A stretch of 64,000 nt of DNA from Cupriavidus basilensis. Lineage in GTDB: Bacteria; Pseudomonadota; Gammaproteobacteria; Burkholderiales; Burkholderiaceae. The stretch covers positions 248,001-312,000 of the forward strand of contig NZ_BBQM01000019.1 of assembly GCF_000876015.1 (NCBI RefSeq). The letters run 5' to 3'. The notes under the pieces are model-generated. The model did no database searches and had not been told where the DNA came from. It worked only from the letters and a program-made list of their open reading frames with translations. Shown here one piece after another: positions 25,953 through 33,143 of the stretch. The stretch's first letter is position 1. Each line of letters opens with the position of its first letter. The translations under genes and the position numbers were made by a program.

Positions 25953-26648
25953 TCACGGGCGCCGCGCCTGCATCACCACGCGGGCCGGGAAGCTCAGGCC
26001 CGCCGGCGGCCGCTCGTCCACGCGGCCCAGCGCGCGCAGCGCCGCCAGCAGCGCTTCGTCGGTGGCCGCACTGCCCGTCGAGCGCACCAGCTCCACGCGC
26101 GTGATGCGCCCGCTCTCGTCCATCCACATGTTCACCATCACCTGCGGAAACGCGAGCCGCGCGGTGGCCGGGTTCTGCTGCACGGCGCGCTGCAGCGCGT
26201 AGGCCAGGTACTGGCCATACGTCGCGTTGCCCGCGCGGCCGGCGCCGCCGCTGCCCATGCCGTCGCCGCTGCCGACCTGGATGCCGCCCGCGCCGGCCTG
26301 CGCGTCGGCGTTCATGGTCACGCTCTGCGCCGCGTCGTTGGCCGGCCTGGGCGCTTCCGCGGGCCTGGGTGCCGGCTCCATCGGCTTGGGATCCGGCGTG
26401 CGGATGCGTTCTTGCTTGACCGGCTCCGGCGGCTTCTGCTCGGGCGGGGGCGGAGGCGGCGGGGGCGGCAGCGAGACCATCGGCGGCAGCCGCGGCGCCT
26501 CCTTTCTCGCGGACGCGGTATCGCCCGCCCATTTCCAGAGCGCCCAGCCGGCCAGCGCCAGCGCCAGCGCTGCCGCGGCGCCGGCCAGCGGTCCGCGCCA
26601 GCGCCGCCGTGGCGCGGCCTCGCGATCGTCGTACGGCTGCTGTTCCAT
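25953..26648 (-). CDS. TonB-family energy transducer
   Basis: A 231-residue protein with one N-terminal membrane anchor (about 18-42, LAGAAAALALALAGWALWKW), a proline-rich periplasmic spacer (MVSLPPPPPPPPPEQKPPEPVK at about 57-78, with Pro-Lys/Pro-Glu content typical of TonB) and a C-terminal domain (about 145-231) of TonB_C type: YALQRAVQQNPATARLAFPQVMVNMWMDESGRITRVELVRSTG. It transmits ExbB-ExbD energy to an outer-membrane partner. The gene is 8 bases after exbD. The natural partner in this operon is either the porin or the TpsB transporter, which is not normally TonB-dependent. Confidence 0.88.
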   Translation of the reverse strand: MEQQPYDDREAAPRRRWRGPLAGAAAALALALAGWALWKWAGDTASARKEAPRLPPMVSLPPPPPPPPPEQKPPEPVKQERIRTPDPKPMEPAPRPAEAPRPANDAAQSVTMNADAQAGAGGIQVGSGDGMGSGGAGRAGNATYGQYLAYALQRAVQQNPATARLAFPQVMVNMWMDESGRITRVELVRSTGSAATDEALLAALRALGRVDERPPAGLSFPARVVMQARRP

Positions 26649-26656
26649 GACGCGGC

Positions 26657-27064
26657 CTAGTTGGCTGGCTTGCCTGTCACCAGGCCCACCTGCTGCAGCT
26701 CCAGCCGCCGCAGCAGGTCCAGGACCTCGATGACCTTGCGGTACTGCACCGCGGCGTCACCCTTGACGATGACCGGGAAGTCCGGCGTCTGGGCGCGCTG
26801 CGCGCGCAGCCGGTCCTCCAGCTCCGCCAGCGTGACCGGAAACGCGTCCAGGTAGACCTGGCCCGAGTCGGTCACGGTGATGGCCTTGATCTTCTGCTCG
26901 GACAGGCTGGCGGAGGCGCTCGCCTTGGGCAGGTCCACCTTGATGCCCTGCACCGCGGCCGTGGTCATCAGGATGAAAATGATCAGCAGCACGAACGCCA
27001 GGTCCAGCAGCGGCGTGATGTTGATGTCGTCGTAGGGCTTGTCGTCGTCGTGCGTGGCGGCCAT
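26657..27064 (-). CDS. exbD: ExbD/TolR biopolymer transporter
   Basis: A 135-residue ExbD. The single membrane helix follows the motif DDINITPLLDLAFVLLIIFIL (about 12-32) with the proton-carrying aspartate in PLLD. The periplasmic domain (about 45-130) ends with YRKVIEVLDLLRRLELQQVGLVTG. It works with the ExbB-like channel encoded 12 bases upstream and TonB encoded 8 bases downstream. Confidence 0.92.
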   Translation of the reverse strand: MAATHDDDKPYDDINITPLLDLAFVLLIIFILMTTAAVQGIKVDLPKASASASLSEQKIKAITVTDSGQVYLDAFPVTLAELEDRLRAQRAQTPDFPVIVKGDAAVQYRKVIEVLDLLRRLELQQVGLVTGKPAN

Positions 27065-27076
27065 GATGGGTTCCCC

Positions 27077-28990
27077 TCAGAGCGCGCCGGCACCGGGGCC
27101 GCGCTCGCCGGCGCGGGCGGACGGGGCCATGCCCACGCCGCCCGCCCCCGCCTGCCGGGCCGGCACCAGGCCCGCTTCCGCGAAGCGGCGCATCAGCTCG
27201 CCCACGAGGCGGTCCATGTGGCCGCCGGCCTCGGCCTGCGCCACCTCGCTCTCGCTGCCCGCATGGAGCTCGGCCAGGCGCGTGACGAATTCGTCCACGA
27301 ACACGTCCATGTCCGCGCTCACGTTCTTGTTGCGCGTGAGCAGGTAGTTGTACGAGAACAGCGCCGGAATGGCGACGAACAGGCCCACCACGGTAGCCAC
27401 CAGCGCGGCCGCGATGCCGGGCGCGATGGCGTTGATGTTGACCTCGCCCGCCAGCGCCACCGCCGCGAACACCAGGATGATGCCGACCACCGTGCCCAGC
27501 AGGCCCAGGTACGGCCCGCCCGAGATCGAGATGGTCAGCAGCACCAGGCCGCGGTTCAGGCGCTGGTTCTCGCGCACGCGCGTGGCGTCCATCGACGCGC
27601 GGATGGCCTCGATGGTCTCGGCGGCCACGGCCTTGTTGCCGTCCTGCTCGCGCCGGCTGCGCAGCTCGCCCACGGCCACCTGGTACAGCCGGTACAGCGT
27701 GGAATCGGCCAGCCGCCGGGACAGGCCCGGGTTGGCCGGCACCGATTCCGCCAGCGCTTCGAGCCGGTGGCCGACCTTGCGGAACTGCGCCATGAATTCG
27801 TCATTGGCGCGCGACACGCGGCTCACGTAGGTGGCCTTGACGTAGGTGACCCACCACGACAGCACGGCCATGACGGCCAGCAGCCCGATCACGACCCATG
27901 CGTCCACCGGCACGTTGGTCAGGATGAAGCCGATCTCGCCGAAGCCGCTGCCGGCCTGCTTTTCGTCGGGGCCGTAGGCGAGCAGCTTCGAGTCGCTGCC
28001 CTGCATCGCGGCCTCCGCGGCCAGCAGCGCCGCGGGCCGCGCCACGCGCGAGATGCGCACCTCGTCGAGCTGGCCCGCGAAGCCCGGCAACTCGCCCGCG
28101 GGGTCGGCGCCGATCATGGCCGCGCCGGCAAACGCCGGCAGCGCGGCAGCCACCTTCGCCACCTCGCGGCCGTTGACCAGCAGCGCGACCTGCCCGCCGC
28201 CCGCGGTCATCGCCACGTGGGTCCACTGCTGCGCGCCCAGCGGCTCGCTGGCCGCGGCCTGCTGCTGGCCCACGCGCACATAGGGCACGCCGTTGGCCAG
28301 GCCCACCAGCAGCGCGTTGCCGGCCTCGCGGCGCGCGTACAGCACGCCGTTCGCGGCGGCGTCCGCGCGCACCCACGCGCCAAACGTCATGGCGCCGCCG
28401 GCGGCCACGCGCAGCGAATCGCTGGCGGGCAGGGCGATGCCCGCCTTGCCGTCCAGCTTCGCCGCCTGGCCGATCAGGCCCTCGCCCACCGGCACGCCGG
28501 CCTGCGCGTTGTTGTGGTACGCCGTGGCGTCGGCCGGCGCCGTGCCCGCTGCGCCGTCGAAGTGATAGACCGCCGTGTAGTCGGCGTCGAACGGCGACGC
28601 GCCGCCGGCCTGCGGGGCCTTGGCGTTGCCGTAGTACATCCAGATGTCCTGGCGCGCGCCGCCGGGCACCGCCGGCATATCCACCCAGACCAGCCCCATG
28701 CCCAGCAGGGAATCGAACTGCTCGACCTGGTGCGCGAGCGGGGTCTTGTCGTCGGCCGCGACGAAGCGCAGGTCGCCGCCCTTGTCCTGCACGGCGTCGA
28801 ACTGGAAGTTGCCCGCGTGCAGGCGCACCAGCACCGGCATGCGTCCGAGCGGCTCCGCGATGTTGGCGCCCTTGGGCGTGGTATCGACCGAGACCGGCTT
28901 GCGGAAGGACCAGTCCTGTTGCCACCAGGCTTGTGCCACCTGCGGCAGACAGGCACCGAGCATGGCGAGGGATAGCAGCAATTTACGCAT
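27077..28990 (-). CDS. ExbB/MotA-type proton channel with N-terminal DUF2341 and LamG-like domains
   Basis: A 637-residue fusion. A signal peptide (1-21, ending VAQA-WW) leads to a DUF2341 domain (about 22-145: WWQQDWSFRKPVSVDTT, PVLVRLHAGNF, DIWMYYGNAKAP), a concanavalin/LamG-like sandwich (about 150-330: AVYHFDG, AKLDGKAGIALP, MTFGAWVRAD, QQWTHVAMT, LLVNGREVA, GQLDEVRISRVAR), a membrane helix (about 354-386) and a MotA/TolQ/ExbB channel (about 390-575: SGGPYLGLLGTVVGIILVF, GIAAALVATVVGLFVAIPALF). The sandwich should face the periplasm. ExbB proteins are usually about 240 residues, so about 350 extra residues form a possible carbohydrate- or protein-binding sensor. It lies between tpsB (32 bases) and exbD (12 bases). 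Domain calls are firm; the coupling is inferred. Confidence 0.88.
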   Translation of the reverse strand: MRKLLLSLAMLGACLPQVAQAWWQQDWSFRKPVSVDTTPKGANIAEPLGRMPVLVRLHAGNFQFDAVQDKGGDLRFVAADDKTPLAHQVEQFDSLLGMGLVWVDMPAVPGGARQDIWMYYGNAKAPQAGGASPFDADYTAVYHFDGAAGTAPADATAYHNNAQAGVPVGEGLIGQAAKLDGKAGIALPASDSLRVAAGGAMTFGAWVRADAAANGVLYARREAGNALLVGLANGVPYVRVGQQQAAASEPLGAQQWTHVAMTAGGGQVALLVNGREVAKVAAALPAFAGAAMIGADPAGELPGFAGQLDEVRISRVARPAALLAAEAAMQGSDSKLLAYGPDEKQAGSGFGEIGFILTNVPVDAWVVIGLLAVMAVLSWWVTYVKATYVSRVSRANDEFMAQFRKVGHRLEALAESVPANPGLSRRLADSTLYRLYQVAVGELRSRREQDGNKAVAAETIEAIRASMDATRVRENQRLNRGLVLLTISISGGPYLGLLGTVVGIILVFAAVALAGEVNINAIAPGIAAALVATVVGLFVAIPALFSYNYLLTRNKNVSADMDVFVDEFVTRLAELHAGSESEVAQAEAGGHMDRLVGELMRRFAEAGLVPARQAGAGGVGMAPSARAGERGPGAGAL

Positions 28991-29022
28991 AACAGTGCTC
29001 CGTTGGGTGCGCGCCGGCCCCA

Positions 29023-30678
29023 TCAAAAAGTAGTGCGAAGGTTGAAGTTGACGGTCGGGGAACCCGCCTCGGTACGCTGCGCGTCGCGCAACGGCCAGCC
29101 CACGTCGAGCTTGCCGGTGACGTTCCGGAAGAGCCGGATGCTGGAGCCGAAGCCCACGCCGAGCAGCGTGTAGCTGCGGCGCTGCTCCGGCAGCGGGTCG
29201 CGCAGCTTCAGCGTGGCGGCGTCGAAGAAGCCGTAGACGCGCCATTCGTCGACACCGGGCCACAGCCAGTCCGCGTACGACGGCGAGCGCACCTCCAGCG
29301 AGGCGAGCAGGCCATCGTCCGCGGTGGCCTCCGCCGAGTAATAGCCGCGCACGCTGGTCGCGCCGCCGGCGGCGAACTGCTCGCCCGAGACCAGCGCGCC
29401 GGATGCCACCTGGAAGGCGCCGCGCGCATAGAGCTCCACGCCGCCCTTGAGCGTCTGCGTGTGCGTGCCGTCGCCCTTGAGGTAGATGAAGTCCGGCGAG
29501 GCGCGGTAGCGCTTGGCGCCGTACTCGGCCCACCCGCTGCCCACGCCGAAGCCGTTGAAGCCGCCTGTCAGCGCAAGCGCGGCCGAGCTCTGCGAGCGCT
29601 CGCCGAAGCGGTACGCATTGAACGACAGCGTCAGCGGCAGGTAGCGCAGCGGCACGTTGGACGCGGCCCCGCCCAGCGACACCGCCTCGTCCATGTCCTT
29701 GAAGTCGATGCCGAGCCCGAGCGAGCCGGACCAGTCGCCCGCGGGCGGCAGCGCGTAGTTGCCCTGGATGCCGAACACCTTGCCCTTGCCCAGCACGCTG
29801 GTGCCGCCCGTGGTGGCCACGTTGCTGTCCGAGACATAGCCGGTGGCCTGCACGCTGTACGGCGTGCCCGCGAACGGCGCGAGATAGCTGAACGACCACA
29901 CGCGCGCCTCGTTCAGGTCCTGCGGCGCGCCAAAGAACGTCACCGACGCCTGGTGCCCCATCTGCCAGAGGTTGTCATGGCCGATGGTGGCCGAGGCGCG
30001 CAGCGCATGCGTGTCGACGCTGTGGTCGTTGTTGAGCATCACGCTGCCGCTGAGCGGCCGGTGGTCCTCCACCTTCAGCTCCACGTCCACGGTCTGCGGC
30101 AGCGAGCCCGGGCGCACCATCGGCACGACCTGGCGGTTGGGCGAGGCGTTGAGCGCGGTCAGCTCTTTCTGCGCGGCATTGAAGTCAGGCACCTTGCCCT
30201 CGGCCAGCGACGGCACCGCGTCGCGCACCGCGGCCGGGGAATAGTGCTCGGCGCCGACCACGCGCAGGCGTCCCACGCGCGTCTCGCCGACCTGCAGCAG
30301 CACCACGCCGCCGGCCACGCGCTGCTCGGGCAGTTCCACCACCACGGACTGGTAGCCGCGCTTCTGGTAGCGCAATTCCAGCGCGGCGCGCGCGCCTTCG
30401 ACATCGTCGGCGGTGCGCGACGGCCCCAGGAACGGCGCCACCGCGTCCTCGATGTCGCCCTCGTCGAGCATGGTGTTGCCGCGCACCACGTATTCGTTGA
30501 CGTCGAACCGGCGCGGCTCGCTCGCGGCCGGTTGTGCGCCCGGTTGTGCGGCCGGTTGTGCGCCCGGCTGTGCCGCGGCCGCGGCCTGCGCGGCCGCCGC
30601 GGCGAGCGCCAGCAGCACCGCCCCCGCCCTGCGTCGGCGCGCGCGGGCCCCGATCCCGTGTGTCCGGGATGTCTTCAT
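29023..30678 (-). CDS. TpsB two-partner secretion transporter (ShlB/FhaC/HecB family)
   Basis: A 551-residue outer-membrane pore for a TpsA exoprotein. ATG 30678 (AGGGG upstream) begins a signal peptide (about 1-37); a short AQPG/AQPA repeat follows; POTRA domains lie at about 65-215 (VNEYVVRGNTML, RYQKRGYQSVVVELPEQ, VGRLRVVGAEHYSP, QVVPMVRPGSLPQTVDVELKV); and the Omp85-type barrel covers the rest, with the conserved lid-loop motif SVRGYYS and a terminal strand ending NFNLRTTF. The whole frame upstream to 31710 is open but overlaps the isomerase gene and is rejected. It is the second gene in the operon. Its cargo is probably the giant TpsA at 48476-60574, 18 kb away, the only TPS-domain protein in the window. 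Confidence 0.9.
   Translation of the reverse strand: MKTSRTHGIGARARRRRAGAVLLALAAAAAQAAAAAQPGAQPAAQPGAQPAASEPRRFDVNEYVVRGNTMLDEGDIEDAVAPFLGPSRTADDVEGARAALELRYQKRGYQSVVVELPEQRVAGGVVLLQVGETRVGRLRVVGAEHYSPAAVRDAVPSLAEGKVPDFNAAQKELTALNASPNRQVVPMVRPGSLPQTVDVELKVEDHRPLSGSVMLNNDHSVDTHALRASATIGHDNLWQMGHQASVTFFGAPQDLNEARVWSFSYLAPFAGTPYSVQATGYVSDSNVATTGGTSVLGKGKVFGIQGNYALPPAGDWSGSLGLGIDFKDMDEAVSLGGAASNVPLRYLPLTLSFNAYRFGERSQSSAALALTGGFNGFGVGSGWAEYGAKRYRASPDFIYLKGDGTHTQTLKGGVELYARGAFQVASGALVSGEQFAAGGATSVRGYYSAEATADDGLLASLEVRSPSYADWLWPGVDEWRVYGFFDAATLKLRDPLPEQRRSYTLLGVGFGSSIRLFRNVTGKLDVGWPLRDAQRTEAGSPTVNFNLRTTF
30528..30575. repeat. four tandem 12-bp units in tpsB
   Basis: CCGGTTGTGCGC-type units (one with a GG end, the last diverged) encode the Ala-Gln-Pro-Gly/Ala repeat just after the signal peptide of TpsB. 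Confidence 0.85.
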
Positions 30679-30767
30679 ACCCCTACCCTTTTTTGTTGTC
30701 CGGCAACGCCGGCAGGCTGGCGGCTGGCCGCCCTGGCATGGCCGGCCCCCGCCGGCCCGTCCCGCGT

Positions 30768-31679
30768 TCAGCGCACCGCCGAGATGACGCTGTCCAGCGC
30801 GGACTGGTCCACGCTGGCGGCCGACGCCGCGGTCTGCTGCTTGAGGTAGGCCTGCGCGGCGTCGCTCTGGTATTGCTGGCGCAGCTTCGCGCGCAGCGGC
30901 TCCCTGACTTCGTCGAGCGGGCGCAGCCCGGCCTCGCGCACCGCGATCAGCTTCAGCACGTGCAGGCCGGTGGGCGAACGCACCGGCTCGGATACCGCGC
31001 CCGGCTTCAGCGCCACCACCGCGGCGCGGATCTCGGGCAGCATCTCCGTCTCCGGCAGCCAGCCGGTATCGCCGCCGTTCGCGGCCGAGCGCGGCTCCTG
31101 CGAGCGCGCCCTGGCCAGCGCCGCGAAATCGGCGCCGGCGCCGCGCGCCTGGCGCGCGATGCTCTCGGCCTCCTTGCGCGCGTTGGCGCGCGCCGCCTCG
31201 TCGCCCTCGGCCGCCACGTAGATCTGCGCCACGTGGTACAGCTTCGGCGCGGTGAAGGCGGCGGGACTGGCGTCGTACGCCGCCTTGATCTCGGTGTCCG
31301 ACGGATACCCCTGCGGCGGCTGCGTCACCGATTCCAGATAGCTGCGCACGATGACCGACTGCTCCGCGTCGAGCACCATCGCGGCGACTTCCGGGCGCCT
31401 GGCCCAGCCCTTGGATTCGGCTTCGGCCAGCACGCTCTTCTGCGCCAGGCGGCTCTGCACCAGCCGCTCCAGCGTCGGCTTGTCCGCCGCGAGCCGGGCG
31501 CGCGACGGCGCGTCCAGCGCGCGCAGGAACGTCTCCAGCTCCGCCTGCGTGACACTGGCCTTGCCGCTCTGCGCGACGATCTTGTCGGCGGCCACGACGG
31601 TGCCGGGTGCCACGGCAAGTACCGAGAACAGCGCCGCGCCGGCAATGGCACGGGGAACAACGAAGATCAGCTTGCGCAT
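30768..31679 (-). CDS. periplasmic parvulin-type peptidyl-prolyl isomerase
   Basis: A 303-residue SurA/PpiC-like chaperone. Signal peptide about 1-31 (ending VVAA-DK), an N-terminal helical chaperone region (about 40-130, VTQAELETFLRALD, LVQSRLAQKSVLAEAE), a parvulin domain at about 143-245 (YHVAQIYVA, FAALARARSQEPRSAANGGDTGWLP, SEPVRSPTGLHVLKLI) and a C-terminal helix. ATG 31679 has AGGAGG 9 bases upstream; a GTG three bases earlier is also possible. It heads the TpsB operon, 89 bases upstream of tpsB. Bordetella pertussis Par27, a parvulin chaperone that helps FhaB reach FhaC, is a direct precedent for a PPIase dedicated to two-partner secretion. Confidence 0.9.
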   Translation of the reverse strand: MRKLIFVVPRAIAGAALFSVLAVAPGTVVAADKIVAQSGKASVTQAELETFLRALDAPSRARLAADKPTLERLVQSRLAQKSVLAEAESKGWARRPEVAAMVLDAEQSVIVRSYLESVTQPPQGYPSDTEIKAAYDASPAAFTAPKLYHVAQIYVAAEGDEAARANARKEAESIARQARGAGADFAALARARSQEPRSAANGGDTGWLPETEMLPEIRAAVVALKPGAVSEPVRSPTGLHVLKLIAVREAGLRPLDEVREPLRAKLRQQYQSDAAQAYLKQQTAASAASVDQSALDSVISAVR

Positions 31680-31781
31680 CACGGTGGACCTCCTGTAGCG
31701 TTTCTCTCAACGACGGTCCACGGCGGCCGGCGGGTGCCGATACTCAGGCAATCCAGCCAGGAAATTTCTGGGAGCGCAGCG

Positions 31782-32174
31782 TTGAAACGACTTCATGCAT
31801 TTGCGATTGCGGCGATTCTTACGGCGCACGGTGACGTGGTTGTTGCGGAATCTGGGCAGATTTCCGGCGCGCCGCGGCCGGCGGAAGACACCGTGCCATG
31901 CGTCAGCGTCGAGGTGAACGGCCAGCGCGCGCCCGCGCTGGCATGCCTGAACGACAGGCTCGAGCAGGCGGCAAGAGGCGGCGCCAGGGGCGGCAACAAG
32001 CCGGCCGCGGGCGCACTGAGCGAACAGCTCGCGGGCCTGCCATCGAACCAGGCAGGCATGTTCAATTACTCGGCCACCGCCAACCGGATGGGCAATACCT
32101 TCGGCTCGTCGGTCAATGCGCAGCGTCCGCCGCAACGGCCCGTCTACCTGCCCGCGCTCGGGCGCCGCCCCTGA
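31782..32174 (+). CDS. small exported protein, TTG start
   Basis: A 130-residue protein I do not recognise. The TTG at 31782 is preceded by GGGAG at 7 bases and starts a convincing signal peptide (MKRLHAFAIAAILTAHGDVVVA). The mature part has two cysteines (C40 and C55, in DTVPCVSVEVNG and ALACLNDRL), likely disulfide-bonded, then a Gly/Asn/Ser-rich low-complexity tail (MFNYSATANRMGNTFGSSVN). It is divergent from the isomerase-TpsB operon, with about 100 bases between starts, so the two may be co-regulated. No enzyme motif. Confidence 0.68.
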   Translation: MKRLHAFAIAAILTAHGDVVVAESGQISGAPRPAEDTVPCVSVEVNGQRAPALACLNDRLEQAARGGARGGNKPAAGALSEQLAGLPSNQAGMFNYSATANRMGNTFGSSVNAQRPPQRPVYLPALGRRP

Positions 32175-32628
32175 CGCTGCCGCTGGCGTTGCCCGCCACG
32201 CTGCCTATCGCGCTGCCCATCGCGCGACGCATCGCGCTACCCCCCTCCCATTGGGGGGAGACGCGCGGCCACGCCACGTGGCGACAACGCGCGCGCGCAT
32301 TGGGAACGATATATGGCACCGTCTAAGAAGAATGTGTAACGATTCCGACATAGGGCTCGCATAGCATGATCCGTGATCTGTGCAATGCAGCAGCAATGCG
32401 CCGCCTCGATTCGCCGGGAGCCACTGGCAACGCATTATCGCTGTGCTTGCCGGGGGTCTTTCCCGCGAGTCGGCGCAAGCCCATATCCTCAGGCGCGAAC
32501 ACGTGAATCGGCAATGAGACGGGGCAATTCAGCATATCGCCGGTCATCGCCTTCCGTTTTCCGGACTCCATTCACCGCTGCCGCTACAAGCGGCCGCGGT
32601 TTCGTCTTGATAAAAATAGGGAAAAAGC
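32175..32628. other. intergenic region, right half AT-rich
   Basis: Up to about 32265 there are short repeats of an ATCGCGC-type unit and a hairpin CCCCCC...GGGGGG (about 32239-32261) that may end transcription of the small exported gene. From about 32305 to 32628 composition is much lower in G+C than the flanks. Short open frames exist on both strands but none shows coding character. GCCGC-TACAA-GCGGC is a small hairpin near 32578-32592; GATAAAAAT at about 32609 could be a -10 for the antitoxin gene. Confidence 0.5.
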
Positions 32629-32862
32629 ATGACGGAAAATCAGTGGGTCATTAATGTCACCAAATTCAGCGCCAATCCATCGCGGGCCCTGCAGGCCGCG
32701 CAAGAGCAGCCGGTGCTGGTGGTCAAGCACCAGCGCCCGCATGCCTACCTGGTGTCCGCCTCGTGGTGGCGGGAAGTCATGACCCTGCTCGCGGAAAACC
32801 GCGCCCACGAAGCGGAGCGGCCCGCGCCATCGCCGTGCGGCAACGAGAACGGCAACGCCTGA
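32629..32862 (+). CDS. Phd/YefM-family antitoxin-like protein, orphan
   Basis: A 77-residue protein. Residues 8-58 (INVTKFSANPSRALQAAQEQPVLVVKHQRPHAYLVSASWWREVM) follow the Phd/YefM pattern: a short strand, the helix that contacts DNA, then the strand pair with V-K-H-x-R-P-x-A-Y-L-V-S in place of the usual ItrxGkpxAvLvs. GGGAAAAAG precedes the ATG. The tail is short and poorly conserved. No toxin (RelE, YoeB, Doc or PIN type) is encoded on either side, so it is an orphan antitoxin or a repurposed DNA-binding protein. It sits at the edge of an AT-rich stretch, in keeping with acquisition. Confidence 0.65.
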   Translation: MTENQWVINVTKFSANPSRALQAAQEQPVLVVKHQRPHAYLVSASWWREVMTLLAENRAHEAERPAPSPCGNENGNA

Positions 32863-33143
32863 TGCCGTAGCGCGCGGCCCGCTTCCCGGCGCCACCGCGC
32901 GGGAAAAGATTTCCACATCGCACTCTCGCTTCAAACGCCGCGGCGGGCGGCGGCACGCGCGTCGTGATGACTTCATGACAGAACCTTCCCCGACGCCGCC
33001 ACGGTTGTGCCGCAATGCGCCGATACCTTAGGCGATGCACCGCGCCCCGAGGTATCCGCAAGCAGTTTCGTGCGGTCCCCGGGGCGCCCGATTCACGCCG
33101 GCCGGGCGCATAGCAGGCGCGTTACGGCAATCCGCTACCGACC

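Noticed and set aside
29023-31710. Extension of the tpsB frame upstream to 31710, giving an 895-residue protein
   Set aside because: The extension runs antiphase through the isomerase gene; TpsB's own signal peptide starts at 30678.
31856-31864. GCAGATTTC, identical to the core of the tpsA/kpsC repeats, inside the small exported gene
   Set aside because: It encodes part of the signal peptide junction, only nine bases match, and one chance hit in 64 kb is plausible.
32373-32654. 93-residue open frame before the antitoxin gene, and an 82-residue one on the opposite strand (32323-32571)
   Set aside because: No ribosome-binding site, unusual composition, no recognisable fold; the first overlaps the better-supported antitoxin start.
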